Notes under the pieces: generated by a model | The model's database searches: none | What the model was told of the DNA's origin: nothing | What the model saw: the letters and a program-made list of their open reading frames with translations, nothing else | Assembly (NCBI GenBank): GCA_017989775.1 | Contig: JAGNPF010000132.1 | Coordinates: 1 to 5,290, forward strand | Direction: 5' to 3' | Source: Flavobacterium sp. | Lineage (GTDB): Bacteria; Bacteroidota; Bacteroidia; Flavobacteriales; Flavobacteriaceae | Length of the DNA: 5,290 nt | Made by a program: the position numbers and the translations under genes | Shown: piece after piece, positions 5,289 to 5,290 of the stretch | How the letters are laid out: each line of letters starts with the position of its first letter | Numbering within the stretch: position 1 is the first letter of the stretch

Positions 5289-5290
5289 TG

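Overview
The window looks like chromosomal DNA from a Bacteroidota bacterium, most likely a Flavobacterium or close relative. The protein families and their wording fit this group: a PepD with an NMDTEE metal motif, a secreted DUF2911 protein, a GH28 with an LKMRPDTP segment, and a short cap-less KdsC. The starts lack Shine-Dalgarno sequences, and two genes have Bacteroidota-type -7 boxes (TAnnTTTG). Species cannot be named from the sequence alone.

Layout: the 3' two thirds of pepD (cytosolic dipeptidase) runs rightward to 1000. Everything after it is on the minus strand and converges on pepD. From right to left these are kdsC (5288-4761, KDO-8-phosphate phosphatase of LPS synthesis), a second HAD phosphatase of beta-phosphoglucomutase type (4706-4053), a secreted DUF2911 plus TPR-like protein (3799-2954) with a strong intrinsic terminator, a secreted GH28 polygalacturonase-family enzyme (2634-1309), and a 36-residue Lys/Glu-rich protein (1212-1102) that is easily missed because of its size.

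Functional links are loose. kdsC and the next HAD gene are 54 nt apart and may be co-transcribed. The DUF2911 and GH28 genes each have their own -7 box, and the DUF2911 terminator separates them. The GH28 gene has no SusC/SusD-like or other pectin-utilisation genes beside it here. I see no mobile element, CRISPR array, rRNA or tRNA, and no defence or other new multi-gene system.

The most unusual content is between the genes. Arrays of 7-bp units start exactly at the TAG stop codons of kdsC and pepD, and related units lie downstream of the small gene. The kdsC-HAD junction holds seven heptamer slots in register (49 of 54 nt). In the pepD-side junction, oppositely oriented copies of one unit form the stem of an apparent terminator. 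A separate 23-bp hairpin made of octamer-like units lies between the HAD and DUF2911 genes.
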